Shown here in pieces: positions 30,894 to 44,841 of a stretch of 64,000 bases of DNA (position 1 is the first letter of the stretch; each line of letters starts with the position of its first letter). The DNA lies in contig NC_059074.1 in assembly GCF_020497125.1 (NCBI RefSeq), positions 193,618,915-193,682,914 of the forward strand, read 5' to 3'. The notes below the pieces were generated by a model. It made no database searches and was not told the origin of the DNA. It saw only the letters and a list, made by a program, of their open reading frames with translations. A program made the translations under genes and the position numbers. Source of the DNA: Mauremys mutica (Eukaryota; Chordata; Testudines; Geoemydidae).

Positions 30894-30992
30894 CTGATCC
30901 TGCAAATGGAACTGCCTGGGCATAACCCAGCTGTGACTGGAATATTGAGTGGGCACAAAGATCCATCCATGTGCAGAAAGTTGCAGGATCAG
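30894..30992. repeat. Short palindromic (foldback) element
   Basis: Perfect 12-bp arms, CTGATCCTGCAA (30894-30905) and TTGCAGGATCAG (30981-30992), bound a 99-bp unit of the same general type as those at 12.4 and 61.2 kb. Confidence 0.7.
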
Positions 30993-31306
30993 AGTCTATA
31001 GGTATACAAGGCCTGATCCAAAGGCCATTGAAGTCATATGCACATGTATATTAAAGGCCAAATGAACCTGGCATTGACTCCAGAGCTTTATCTTTTCACA
31101 ACACTTCTATTCTGGTTCTTATGCCACACCCGCAACTGTGGTATCCGAGGAGCTGCCAGCCCTTTAATTGTCTCTCTCCCTGTCCTCATCCTACTTGTGC
31201 TATTAGAGCGCTGCGCTGTCACTCATTTTGGTCCCAGTTCAGGAAAGCAAGAACATGCTTTCCTCAACTGGGGCTTTTATGCTTCCTGATCTCTGGCTCT
31301 CTCACC

Positions 31307-31382
31307 ATGGGTGAAATCTTGATCTCTCTGAAGTAAATTGTAGTTTTACCACTGACTTGAGTGGGGCCAGGATTTCACCCAT
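31307..31382. repeat. Short palindromic (foldback) element
   Basis: Perfect 12-bp arms, ATGGGTGAAATC and GATTTCACCCAT, bound a 76-bp unit. Confidence 0.7.
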
Positions 31383-34300
31383 CTGCCAAGAGCCACATTT
31401 GTATCACAGGATATGATTCCAAAGCACTTATCTCTATTTGGTTCTAAGTCCCTCATTTTCTCTTCTTCCAGTTCCTTCTCACTCCTTAAGCTGGGTATAA
31501 TTCAACAGGACAGTTATAATTGATGATGGTCCAATCTGCATCTAAGACTGGTTTCATGGGCACATACAACATACCTTTTCCTTGCTTTACATGAATCCAA
31601 TTAACTCAAAGTTTTATAGTATTTTAATAATGGTTTCACAAAAGCTTTAAAATATTTCATGAAGCACATGGAACACGACAATATCCTAAAGATTTTACAA
31701 AACCTCAAACTCATGCAGGCTCTCCCATCCCAGGAGTGTGAAATCTTATTTTCCAGTTCTCTGCTCAAATTTAATGAGCCACCTCCTGTTTAACCTTCAT
31801 CTGAGAAAATTTTGAAGCATCCGGGGAATTTGTATTTTTCCCTCCTTGGTCAACAAAGCTCACATTTGGCCTGGCCCCCAAAATGTTTCCTTTCAAGTTG
31901 TAAATGTTACACCCTTTTCATAGTACTACTTGGATAGAATGAGTGAAATTGAACTTCTTTTCTAGTTTAAAAAAAAAAAGCAAGAGGAAACGCTAAAGTG
32001 AGACAATAAAACTGGGCCCATCTTAGCTGCCCTTCTCAGAACAAAACACCAGGGATCAGATCTGATGGACTTACTCAGACTGAATAATGTCTTAATCCAA
32101 AAGTAGTCTCACAGAATCAGTGGGACTACTTGTGAAAGAAGGTGTTACAATGGGTGAGTAAAGGCATCAGAATCTAACCTTTAAATAGTGTTCCATTATT
32201 TCCTAACTACTGTTGGCTGATTAAATGAACCTCCGCATACAGCAGGTCTTTGCTGTTGTTATTTTCTCTGTTACTCTTTTTTGGATAAGATATACTTAGT
32301 GAAAACACTAGAGATCTCAATTAAGCAGCTGGGTGACTTATAAATATATATTTATGTTTGAAGCCTAAGTGGCCATTGGCTTCCCTACTGTTTTACTTAG
32401 CTAACAAAACAACTCTATCAAAGTAAGTATTATTCCAAAACCCAACTTCCTGTGCAGAATGCTCCCATGTGTTCCATCAGTCTGGTTCTCTGATGAACTA
32501 CATCGTTTCTTATAAACTGTCCATGGCCCATAAATTTCCAAGCATAAAGGCTATTACTGTGCTGTGCAAATCTGCTGAGAATTTTATCCTTATAACTTCA
32601 TTTCATTTGGTTGCAAATGAGTTCGGTAAGAAAGTTAATCTGAAAACTTTTTTTGTGGAGGGAGGGGCTTATTTTGATTAGTGGCAATTCTTTGATGCCT
32701 TACACTGGTTTTGTTTTCAGCTGGATGAGCTCTGCATCAAATTACTTGCTCAAATTTAAGAAAATGTCTCAAACATTCTACCACCAAAGGCCTAAAAACA
32801 AAATTCTAATAAATGATAGAAAAATAGATAATATTATTTCCTTGGCCACATGGGCAGATAAATAATTGTAGGTCCTGCAAAGAAATGTGATTTAAATAGC
32901 AGGTCCAGTGTATATGGAAGTACTACTATAGCGACAACTAACTGTATAAAAGGAACATTTTCCTTTCCACACAAGCCAGCATATAGGAATCCAGGGGGGG
33001 TGGGAGATTTAGATTTTTTGTGCATAAGGGTAAAGTCCTTTCCTGAATTTTTTTTGCTCATTTTTAGCTGTCATGATTATGTGTTTACATATGGATTCCT
33101 GTTGTCACAAGGATTGGACAGATCTTCAAACAAATAGTAGACTGTGTGTTCCATTAAGTGGGAGAAATGACTGAATTTTGCCATTGGGTGTAGCATGAAG
33201 CTTTTTGCTTCTACTGGCTAAATTCCATCTAGTATAATTTGTATTGTTATGTTAGCTCGAGGCTATGGGTGTGGGGGGGGGAGAGAAGAAATAAGCTAAA
33301 ACTATTATGTTTTTCTCCCTAAACCTAAGAAGCAGTCAGTCACGAACAATACATGGGGAATAGGGGCATTTTGATATCTTAATTCTGGAGACTTCTCGAC
33401 TACCTTGCGCTAATTTCATTATGTTGAATTGAATGGGGCTTTATTGATAGATAACCCATGAAGTATGACTTGGAAATATTGTGCTACAATGGGACATCAC
33501 CAAACATTTGATATAGGGAGACTAAAACAAAAACAGATGTTTCAGAGCAAAAGCAACTTGAATTTGTCACTCATAAACCAATTAAAATTTTCTGTATCAA
33601 GCTGGCAGTTCCCATGAAGCAAGCAACTGGAGTAAACTCAAATCAATAGGCTGTGAGAGCAATTCCCCACTCTGTTTTTTGCTGCTTTCAGACATGATGC
33701 TGCTAAGTTTAAAAAAAAAGGAAAAAAGAAAAAAGGGTGATAAAGAAGCAATCTCACCTTGTCACTCTCTAACCCAGGATGTGTCTTTTCACCTTCACAC
33801 TTCTATCCATTGCTCATTAAGCAAACAGTGAGATATTCCTGCTATTGTTTGTCTCTTTGGCACAGAACCACAGCACCTTCACGTCCAAGTATGCTGCACA
33901 GAAATGCATTAAAATTGTTTCTCTTTGGGTCAGGTACTTAGTTAAAAAGTGGTTAACAAATTCTGACAAAAAGGGGAAAGTGAGGGAGAAAATTGGTTTC
34001 TTTTTTTAACATTTTAAAATCTAGTCATGGTGCTACTGAGCTTTTCTGGATTTTTCTTTTCTGGGGTCAGAATGTTTGTTAACATAGAGCCCAGTTCAGC
34101 AAAGTGCTTAAGTATGTGCTTAACTTTAAGCACCAAAGTCAATGGGCCTTAATCATGTGCTTAAAGGTAAACATGTATTTAATGGGCTATAGACAAGTTA
34201 ATAATCTACTCAGTCTGGAAACAAATATTGAATAACATACTCTGGAATATCAGAGTTAGAAGCATTTCTTTGTTCTAGTTCAATTTGCTAAATTGCCATT

Positions 34301-36119
34301 GTATTTGTTTCACTTTCCATCTTTTGTTTCTTGAAGAAATGTAAATTATTGTCCTATATTATGAAAAGCAAGCCATAATTAAGACTCCCAGACTACCATC
34401 TTCTCCAATGTGCTGCTATATGATAATTATTTACTTCAAGAGGAGTTTATTTACTAACATTAATTTCCAAAAGAAAATATTCAAAATCAGTCACATAACT
34501 CATTATCCCTGTTATACTAAATATCCATTAATCAGTTGGTATAAAAATTCTCAATGATTTGAGTAAGATGTACAAGTAATGTAATTTTTTCCAACATTTA
34601 CTCTAGAATTAGTTCATCTAAGGTGCTTATTATATTATAGACAATACACATTTATACTCTCATGAAAGTTGTCTTTTAAATAGATCATAAAATCCAGTGT
34701 GAATATTTAACCAGAGTAACAACATAGTGTCAGATACTCACACAGTATAATGTAATGACACTGTTCATTTTGACATCTGCCCAGACAGATGTTTAAAACT
34801 AAGTTCTTCAGATTCTTTTTTTGTTTTAAGTTACATGGAAAAAATCTGGGAATCATCTTTTATATTGAAGCTACTTAGTACAATTTAACTGTCAACAGTT
34901 TAATTAATTTAAATGTAGACATACTGTGGAAGCCAGCATCTCACATTAGCCTTACACAAAAATTGGTAAAAGAAAAAACACTACACACAGTATCTGGCCA
35001 GTAATATCTATCATCAACATATATATTTACAGGATATACGCAGAGCAAGTGCTCTTATTTTGATTCTCAAATGTTACTGGCATTATGTTAAAATCAGACA
35101 ATTATAGCTTTGATAATCAATGGACACATTTGTAGTTAGTTTCATTCAAAAAGTATATGTTGATTATTTATACATGTTGTAATACTGATATTGTGTACAT
35201 GATGTAATACTGTATATATATATGGCTGTACATATATAATTTAAAGAAGCTGAAGAGTGATCTTTTTTATAACTCCATGTGTCTTTAGATTTCTGGATTT
35301 TAGCTTCATGGTGAAGCTTGCCCGTTACCACATGCTGATTGCTAAATTCATTATAATGTAGATCATGTTTTAGTGATATTCCTTTAAACAAAGTTTGATT
35401 GTTAAGTGCTTGTTGGTTAGCTTATTTATTATGAAGATTTGTCAGGCAAAGCAGTTAAGTTAATCAGTAACAAATAAAAGATTTAAGCTCATAGATATAA
35501 ACCAGTTGATTTATTACTAACAAAGGTTTCTGGCTTCTTAATAAAAACTCATGAAGACATGTTGTTATGGTTGCTTTGGAAACAAATACCTTTTTATTCT
35601 CCAGTAACATATAGAAATTTGACAGAAGATTTTATGGTTCCAGATAAATGAGTGTGTATACTATTTTCTTTACTTTCACTAGCTGGTTATACAATGTGTA
35701 GGAGATACATAACTTGATTTGTTTTGCAACCAATGTGCAGTCTCGGCGTTCTGTTTTTCACTTCAAATGGAAGGAACCATACCACTTTGCACATGTCTCT
35801 TGTATATTTATAATTTTTGTAATCTTAAACAAAGACACATTTTGCCACATTGTAAATGTGCCAGCAAAGAGGTACTTATAGCAGCAATGTTTTTACGTTA
35901 CAATCTTTTCCATTATGTAAATCTGGGAAAAGAAAATCACAACGTCAAACATAGTTAGAATTGAACTTAAACCACAGTGCTGTAAATTTTTATTCTACTG
36001 AGTATTAAACACTCTAATTTCTTTGTAATTCTGTTACATTCTATGCAATAGGTCTCTTACAATACTGGAAATGACCAACAATAAGCTAACCATGCAATTT
36101 GTACTGGAAGTAGGTAGTT
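31383..36119. other. AT-rich intergenic DNA, no gene seen
   Basis: The longest open frames are under 80 codons. A diverged palindrome-family fragment lies near 34088-34190 (AAGTGCTTAAGTATGTGCTT, AAAGTCAATGGGCC). Nothing else has clear structure. Confidence 0.5.
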
Positions 36120-37230
36120 CTAGAATGTATATTGGGTCAAATGTTCCAAAATGCCTATGTGACTTAGGTACCTAAATCCCAAATTTTCAAAAGACCATAA
36201 GCCGTTTAGGCTCCTAAGTCCCATTTTCAACAGTGATTTATGCATATACAGTGAGAGCCACAAAGAGATTTAGGCATCTAACTACTACTTTAGGCACCTA
36301 AGTGTAAAATGAAGATCCTCAAAACTTCTGCTCAGCTGCCATCTAACTCTGTAGGTGCCTAAATTTCCTAGACATCTAAGTTTACATCAGAAGCACCTAA
36401 ACTTCTGCCGGTGGACATGTGCAAAGCCACCTAAGTCCTGATACGGCCAAGCTGGCTTGGTGCCTAGCTTATGATTCACAGACTAGGTGTTCCCTCACCT
36501 ATTTCACCTGATCTGTGGTAGCAATGCTCTCTTATAGCCAGTAGCCCAGTGGTTAGAGCACTCCCCTGGGTTATGGATGACCAGAGACCAAATCCTCACT
36601 CCTCCTTATTCAGAGCAAGGGCTTGACTCCAGGTGTCCCAAATTCCAGGTGAGTGCTCTCTTGAATCTCTGGGGTACTGGGTAACCTGATGGGCTATTTT
36701 TGTGACGATTAGGCATGCTCTCAACACACCTACTGGATTTGGCCCCAAATTGAGAGAGGTAGGGAAATGTCTATTTTGTGAATCCTGACGGGGCTTGGGT
36801 GCAAGCTAGCACTGAGCAGCTTGGTGGCACCTGGACTCAGGCAGATTTGTGAATGTCCACCAGCAGAAATGTAGGCTCCATGGGGAGATTTTAGGCAGAA
36901 GCTAAGCTGAGATTTGGTGGATGCCAGCATCACCTAAATATTGGATTTAGGGGCATTTTGGTGCCTCAGTCCCCTTTGTGAATCTGGCCCTTAGATGCCT
37001 AGGCCTCATTATAAGTCAATAGGATTTAGGCATCTGGAGCCCAGCTCCTCAAAATTATTTAGTTGCCAGCCTAATTATCTTTGACGTCACTAAGTCACTC
37101 TTGAAAATGAGATGTAGCCATCTGAGTCACTTAGGCCTTGCAACACTGAGCAGGGCAATGCCTCAATACCTTAAAACTCTGGGCCTTAATGCCTAAACCA
37201 CTGTTGAAAATGGGACATAAGTGCTTTGGA
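36120..37230. repeat. Dispersed repeat rich in TTAGGCACCTAA-type motifs
   Basis: Many copies of TTAGGTACCTAA-like and TTAGGCACCTAA-like palindromic words recur (for example ACTTAGGTACCTAAATCCC near 36163 and TTTAGGCACCTAAGTG near 36291). There is a central tRNA-like segment CAGTGGTTAGAGCACTCCCC at about 36547 and an inverted counterpart CCAGGTGAGTGCTCTC at about 36646. The same word set recurs at 21730-22010 and 46150-47290. Family name unknown to me. Confidence 0.5.
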
Positions 37231-40200
37231 AAATTTCACCCACTGTCTCTAAATTTAAACAGTTAATTTTCTTGTTATTTTACTGTTAAGATGGACAAAG
37301 AACAGGCATTTTTCCCCAACATTTATATTTCAGAGAGAGAAAAAGCAGTGCCCAAGTATGTACAACACTTTGGATTCAGCATATGAACAGTCACTAGGAT
37401 ATAGATTATTAAATAAATGATAGCCAAGTGTGACTTGCAAGGTTAAAAATGCTCCACACCAAGGCATTCTGATGACATCATCATAAACCTGGAGGGCAAA
37501 GCTCGAATAGTTTACGATGTCCGTATTTCTGCCATACTTCATGGTCTTTGTTTTTAACACAGTACATGTAGCCAAATAAAAAAATGTGCTTATTCCCATG
37601 CCCTGGTGTCAGACTTCATGGCTTCTCCAGTTTTGACTAAACCATTTCCCCGCCTCTTTCCAGGTGACGCCTGTCTTGTTACTTGTTCATCATCCCTCAG
37701 TGAAATTAAAAGGCTACTTTTGCAAGGGTACCGGGGGAAAGTAATCAGCTATGGCCCTTTACTAGTCTCCATTGGCTAGAACATGGAGAGATAGAGCCAC
37801 TCCCCATCCACTTTCTCGTGGCGATGAAACACAGGGTATCCAGCTCTAGCTCCCCTCCAAGCACACAAAACTGTCTGTGCTGGCATAGTTTGATTCAGGC
37901 ATTTTGGGCCCTGACAAGGAGCCTCCCCCATGCTATGGTCCCACCTGCCCCCTTTGGGGAAGTAATGACAGTGATGCCCCTTGCACTTCAAGAGGGGCAG
38001 TAGCAGCATCATGGTGCCTTCTTTCCTCTTAGAGGCAGCCTGGTTCCCCTTTTTCCCTACCTCAGAGAGGCAGTGTGGGCAGCAGGGTGACTTTCCCCGC
38101 CCCCAGTACTTACCCCAGCAGCTAAGTTGCATAGGCTTGAGTGGGTGGGGTACACTCTTCGCCACCTGCCACACGTAGAGTCTTCTCCAGGGGTGGGGGT
38201 GGCAATGCTCCCCAGAACAGTAGGCCTTGGAGTTAACACCCCATTAATGTATTCAAATCTCATAGAAATATTGTATCAGGCTCTCGCCAGACTCAGGCAG
38301 ACACCATTGTATGCGTTATATTTGGGTCATATTTTCAGCCTTTTCTTCACAACTATGAGGGTTAGGACCATACTTATTTTTTTTTAAATAAAGCTGAGGT
38401 TCTGAAGTAGTCACATGACTCCAGGAGCAAAGGTGGTAGATGTGAGCCTAAAGGTTCTATGCATCTATTCTAATCCAGTCCACGATCCAGCTCAGCTGCA
38501 CTACGAGGGCATTATTGCCCACTACTCTCCTCTGTGGCCACACCACACTAGTGTGTGATCTAACCTAAGTCAGTAGTGACCAGAAGTCATTGCTCTGATG
38601 GCTGTTTAATCACCTCTATGAAATGTCAGCTAGGAACTGGACTAAGAAGAGAATCAAGTGTCCATATCCTGGAAACCACCATCATCTTTATACACTTGCT
38701 GAAAGTCTAAACAGGGAGAACAAAAATTGCATAGACATGGAGACTTATGGTCTGTTTACATGGTACATTGGTCCACACTACTTGGGAGCAAATTCTAGTG
38801 TGCACTAGCATGTTGCACACTAACTGGCCTTTGTAGACCGTGCTGGTGTGCACTAAAGTTCCCTAGGGTGCAAAACAGGACTACATTCACACACTCTAGG
38901 GAACTGGGGTCCACACAGGCCAGTTTGTGCACAAAACCATCATGCACATTCAAATTTACACCCCTCTGGTGCAGACTAACACACCACATAGCCAAGCTCT
39001 TCACATCAGAATAGGGTTCAGGAGCCTGGAGAAAGTTTTATAGAGGAATTTGCACAGATACTGCTTATACTCTGTATAGAAATACAGAGCTTTCGTCTCC
39101 AAGGCTATGAATCCAGCACTTTCCATGAGGGTGTAATTTTCATCTATTCCAAAGAAAGATATATCATATGGTGAGTTTGGCACAGCCAAGGTAGCACACC
39201 ACAGCTGGAAAGCTGTTCTGCATCTCTCGCCTCACTGAGAGGCCTGCCACATGCTCTGAAATGCTTTAATGTCTCTTTAACATGCTGTATAAATAATTTC
39301 CATATCCATTCAGTCATGCTCACATGTGGTCCTTTGAAAGAGTTAAGTAGGAATTATATTACTAATATATCTCTCAGATGAAACAATGAAATTTATGGGT
39401 CAGTGTAATCCATTCATTAATTATTTTTTGTCCCAGCCTTCCAGGGAATACCACAGAGTCCACATGATGTCTCCTTAGTGCTAAACTTTGCCTATTTTAG
39501 CTAAAATATATTTTAAAACTCATCTTGTAAGCCAGCCCCCTATTGGATAAACATCTGAGAAGGCTCAACTATGGAAGTTAATAGACCTCGTGGATCAGGA
39601 TCCCCCTGTTTCAGACAGTAGCATATAAATAATTCAAATTATTAGTAAAAGACCCAACAGTGGGCCAGAACCTAACCCTTCTGGTGAGCAACCATCTCAA
39701 ATGTGGAATATGGGTCATAAGAGGCCTTTGACCAGTGACATTATATTGTCTTCTACTCGTAGTAGAGTGGTCACTAAGAATAGCAGTTGTGGGTGTGGAT
39801 TAGGATATTTATATGCCTCCTAGTGCATTTGGGAGGGTTTCAACAGGGCTACTCATGCTTAAAATTAAGCATAAGCTGAAGTGCTTTGTTGGATGAGACA
39901 CAGAGCGCTCTGCAGGATTGATTCCTGGGCAAGATTTTGGAGGAAGTGAAGGACACATTTGGCTCCAGATCTATTTGTGGAATTTCCATGTATTCTATGG
40001 CAGCAGGAATTGCAGGTGCATAACTAGAGGTGTAAGGTTCCCTCAGGATGAAATTCACCTTTCCCCCAAACAAACCCAGAAAGATGGAGTGTTGTATACA
40101 AAAGTGAGAGGCGGGGAGGGAAGAAGAAGAAATTCACACGCCTCCTTGTCCATACATCAGCAGGCTGTGGGGCCATTGGTCTCTCTGTGGCCACTACTGC

Positions 40201-41289
40201 ATCTTATGGACTGGAACTGAAGCTGTGACACCGCCACATGTTCTCCACAGGAGGTTTCGGCCACTGAATCTGGGTAAGTGCAGATCCCACAGCTACCTAG
40301 TCCCCACCAAGCTGGCCTATTATAGCTGGGCCAGAGATTTCACCCTCTGCAATGTGTAGTGGAGTGGGAGACAAGAGGCCCCCAGGCAGCCTCTCTATAC
40401 CTGATGCCCAGGCCTCTATGACTGGATGAATGTCACCCTGAAGCAAAAGGCTTTTCTTAGAGCATCAAACACTGAATTCTCTATGTTCTCTGGAGATACA
40501 CAGTGCAAATCTATAGAGTACTTGGCCCTTAATCAGCAGCATTAAATACTTGATGATTTAGTGTTTATTCTGCTATTGATGTGCAGAGGATTTATATGAT
40601 TCTCTGTCATTAGCAGTAATGGGAATTGGATGCATAAATCCCCTGTGTAGCGATGGCAGAGCAGACCAGTATGCGTTTTCATAAGAAATAAGTTAGAAGT
40701 GGAGTTACGGAAGATGGAAGCACCAGTGGAACCTGTGGCCAAGTCATCAGTATTAATCTGAAAACATTTACAGCTTCTTTTATGCCACTGACAATCTCTG
40801 CCCTGTCTGACTAATCCATGGGTTTAGATGCCAAGGTTCAATAGTCCAACCTCAGGGGAAAAACTGATACATAACTGTCACCCAATAATGTGCGAAGGCA
40901 CCAGCGGCAGACGATGTGTCTTTTAAAAGCTTCTTGAGAAAGTTCTTCCCCACTGGGCTATGCAGCAAGTTGTTTCAGCAGCCTAAAAGCTTACAAATTC
41001 ACTTAATAAGGTTTACTGTGCACAGTCCAGGTTTCGGACTTGGGCTGCTGCTTTTTGTAAACCAACAGAAGGGTATAGTCTTTGCCCATATCTGAAATTC
41101 ACACTCAGGTAACCCGCTAATCAATTTCCTCCCAGAATTCCCTATGTATTTATATTTCTGATTACACCGAGAAATTCAGGTAGGAGCTCTTAAAGCTGCA
41201 CAGGAAGACAAACAGACAAATAAAAAACAACTTCAAATAGGGATTGATGGTTTAAGCATAAAATAACAGAGTCTTTTGCTTCCAGTTCA
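37231..41289. other. Intergenic DNA with one probable DNA-transposon remnant
   Basis: No gene is supported. At about 38745-38990 words such as AGTGTGCACTAGC, TGGTGTGCACTAAAGTTCC and GGTGCAGACTAACACACCA, in two orientations, suggest an old DNA transposon of a family common in turtles. The remainder has no boundaries I can place. Confidence 0.4.
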
Positions 41290-41775
41290 ATAGGTACCTG
41301 AGTGAAGCAGGGCTGGGGAAAGGCAGAGGAGCTGGGGAGCACTAGCCTGGAAAGCCCCAGGCTGTGGCCTAGCATTGGGCTAATAGGTACTGGGGGTTGC
41401 AGAGGGCAGCCCAGGGGTAGGCCAAGGCAGCAGGTCCAAACCCTCCTTGCCAGTGATGAGTAGGCTGATACTGCAGTCTGCCCCAGGGCATGGGGCTAGA
41501 CAATGACTGGCAGTAGCCATATACTGAGGCAAGGTGAGGGTTCCCCGGGGAGGGGAGACCCTGAGAAAAAGGGGTTACTGCCAGGGGGCAGCACCCCATG
41601 TAAAAGGGCACCAGGTCCAGGGAGGGACACGGGGGCCAGAGGACGGGTGGATCACCGGCCTGCAGAGGGTGCTCCAGAGCTGGAATTGAGCTAATTACCA
41701 GAAGACACCAGCAGAGGGCGCCCAGGGGTGAGCCCGCCCCTCTACAGGGCCCAAGAGGCAAAACAAATAGTTCCA
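41290..41775. repeat. GC-rich repeat fragment, possibly Gypsy leader region
   Basis: This sharply GC-rich block in AT-rich DNA contains CAGGGGGCAGCACCCCATG, GGAGGGACACGGGGGCCAG and CAGCAGAGGGCGCC, words I associate with the noncoding leader of turtle Gypsy elements. A 135-codon open frame on the minus strand across 41369-41776 is low-complexity and is not called a gene. Confidence 0.35.
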
Positions 41776-43418
41776 TTCCACACTTTCAAAGGCCTTTTCC
41801 TCATCTAACAACAAAGTTACAAATGGAATTTTCTGTCAGATAGCCTCCATCCCATCTAATCAGTCTTATATTGCCAGCCACAGACCTGCTTTTCATAAAG
41901 ACTTCAAAAGTGTCCTTTGAGTCTGGAGGTCCAAATTGAGAAGTTTTGGCCCTGATCTTCAGCACTCCTGAAAATGAAAACCAAGGGGACTCAGAGCAAG
42001 GCACCCAAAAACTGGGGCACCCAAAGCCAGAGTCCACTTCTGAAAGTGTTGGCCTTAACCTCTGCATAGTTCAGCATCTCCCTCTGGACACGGCCAGAGT
42101 AATGCCTATTAACAGTTCCTCTCAGAGGTGTTGTGAGGATTAATTCGTTGGTATTGGCAAAAGTGATCTGAAGTGGTAAAGAACTAGGACTCAGCCTTGC
42201 AGTTATTAGCAGGACTTTTTTTAATGTTAAGGACTTTGTGTTCATTATTTATCAGATAGGTGAGGTAATAATTCTGAAGTGTTTCTGTTGATAGAAAACT
42301 GATACTTTCTGCAAACAGATACAATTTAATATCACTGAGTCAAAGAGCTCAGTAGCATTCAACAAAGGATTAGCCATCTATGTGGATAATGAGAAACCCA
42401 TGGTTACATTAGGTAGGATACAACATTTTTACAAGGGATATAAATCCTTGTGCTTCAGGGCAAAAGCTAACCACTAATTGATGACTGATAGAGGTTAGGA
42501 AGAAACTTCCACTCTTGGTGAGTTTTCTAGAACTGCCCACTACAGAGTTTCTTGCTGTTTCCTCTGAAGCATCTGCTACTGGACTGGAGGGAGCACTCAG
42601 ATGATATAGTATGGCAAATCCTGTGTTCTCCTTATATCTACCAGTAGGAAGTTATGTATAAATCCAGCACTTTACTCATTCTAAGAACTACATCAAAATT
42701 ACTAACTCCTTATCTCTTTGACCCATACTCTGTTCCCAGTTGCAGATATGCAGGTACAGAACTTGCCCATTGCTGCTAACATACGTATAATATTTAGCTT
42801 TTGCTGTGAGACTGACAGCTGGCTAAGTTACTAATGGGGTATGACAATGTATACCTTAAGCCTATTACCTTATTTTATGTAGTATGTCATTCATAGTCAC
42901 TTGAGCTATTGCTATGTTTTAAAGCTGAAGCAATTCACGCTGCACATAACATTTGCATCAAACTTCATTTGTTACCGGCCCTATTGCCCACCTCTTTGTC
43001 TAGGGCCTTTGCGGGGGGAGAGGCAAGGCTTAAAGCATATAATGGAATATAAAATCCATTGAAATGATATTAAAGTAATATTAAAAGTGAGATTTTAATC
43101 TGTATAAACTAGAAGGTGCCAATCTGGCATTCTAGCAGCAACTTCCTCAACGCCTGACAGGCATGGCCTGGGAGCCTTGTGCAAGTATTCGCAGTCCCTT
43201 GTGGCAAGAGCTCCCTGCACTGCTCTGATGCACTCAGAGGCATTGATTGGCTCTGAGGGAGACTGGCTCTGATTGGCTCCTTGGCCACTGATATGGTTGG
43301 GCAGGACATGCCGATTGATGGTGAAGGAAACAAAGAGGTAAATAGGACGATTGTTACAACTCCAAGAAAGACTTGGACCAGGCCCAGATTAAAAACCTCT
43401 CCCCACTCTAATTTGGAG
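41776..43418. other. Intergenic DNA, no gene seen
   Basis: Apart from the MIR-like remnant at 42100-42260 I see no element with clear boundaries. Confidence 0.5.
42100..42260 (+). repeat. MIR/L2-like remnant
   Basis: GAGGTGTTGTGAGGATTAAT followed by AGTGATCTGAAGTGGTAAA recalls the 'gttgtgaggattaa ... gcgctt' part of CORE-SINE tails. It is short and diverged. Confidence 0.35.
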
Positions 43419-44568
43419 GTGCTTGTGACGGGTTTGGGCCCTTTGGGGTGTCACCAGATGTGCTGGGATGCCACTGAGTCAGCCTATTCTGCCAGCCTGG
43501 GTCCCCTTTACCTGGCCTTGCTGGGTTAGGCTCACAAGGCTCTTCCAGCCAAGCACACAGGCAGGGCCTGGCCCAGCTGCACAGAGAGACAGATTCGCTC
43601 TGGGAAGATTCCGCCTCAGGGGCTCTCCCCAACACTCTGGTGCCCACTTCCCCTAAGGGGCACAAACCCAAAGGTTTTTATGAAATTCGCCCCCTCCCTC
43701 AATGTGGAGGGAGATATGCACAACTTCTTCCCCCTCCCCTCCCACTAGAAATTACATATACTGGGTTATACTGTAAACAATAAAGAAGTTTATTAACTAC
43801 AAAAGGTGATTTTAAGTGACTATAAGAGATAACAGACAGAACAACGCAGATGACTGACCAAATAAAGCAAGATACGCAAGCTAAACTCAATATACTTAAG
43901 AAACAGGTTACAAAATGTAAATTCGCACCCTAAATGTTGCAAAGTTTCGGTGATTCAGAGTTCCAGTTATATTCCTTTTCAGACTGGACTCCCCACCTGC
44001 CTTCCCTCCAGGTGGCTTTAGCAGTCTTTCTTCTTGGGCAGACAGGCCATGGAGAGGAGGAGTCTCGTTTGCCTTCCTCCCCACCCTTAAATAGGATTTA
44101 CATAAGGTGGGAATCCCTTGTTTCCCAAACTTGACACACACCCCTTACCTTCCAGTGGAACGTTACAAGAAGCCCCAGGTAATGTTTAGTATCAGGTGAC
44201 AAGACCACCTGACTCTGCAGTGTCACAGCGTCCATGAGTCAGCACAGGAAGGCCAAGCCTTTTCACAGTCCATTGTCAACGCTGATGGGTCATCTGCCCT
44301 GTCTGGCTTTTCCATTGTTGTACCTGAAGTGTTAGCAGTGGGCGTCACCCAAAGTAGCATAGTTGAAATACAGCTACATAGTCAATATTCCTAATTTCAG
44401 ATACAGAAATGGTACAGGCAGACAAATTAGATAATCACATTTGGTAAATTATAACCTCTCCAATGATATCTCACATGAGCCTTCTTGCATAAAGTATCTC
44501 TCAGTTATGTCCTATTCATATCATAAACATATTTTCATAAAGAATATGGAGTGAAATGTCACAGTGTT
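43419..44568 (+). mobile_element. Solo LTR-like element, 1140 bp
   Basis: The element (43424-44563) starts TGTGACGGGTTTGGG and ends AAATGTCACA, giving short inverted ends TGTGAC/GTCACA and the TG...CA of an LTR. Near-identical 5-bp flanks, GTGCT (43419-43423) and GTGTT (44564-44568), fit a target duplication with one change. AATAAA occurs twice in the first half. No coding region is present. It is probably an endogenous-retrovirus solo LTR of a turtle family; the orientation is taken from the AATAAA motifs and is uncertain. Confidence 0.6.
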
Positions 44569-44841
44569 CTTTTTTGATTCATTAACTCTGAGACAGACTG
44601 ACCCTGTACCTTGCATAGGTGCAAAGAAAAGGGTGCAAGAGCATCTTCCACTCTGTCTCCCTCTTCCCCTAGTTTCTGCACTGCCCTCAAGGGACAGCAA
44701 AAGTTACAATCCTTGTGCCTGAGGTAACTCAGGGACTGCTCTTTCTTGTATGGCCAGGCAAGGCTGGATTTAAGCCAAACTAGGGCCAGAGGCCTAGACT
44801 TGCTGCTGTTCCTGAAACTTCCAGCTGTTGGTAAAGCCATT

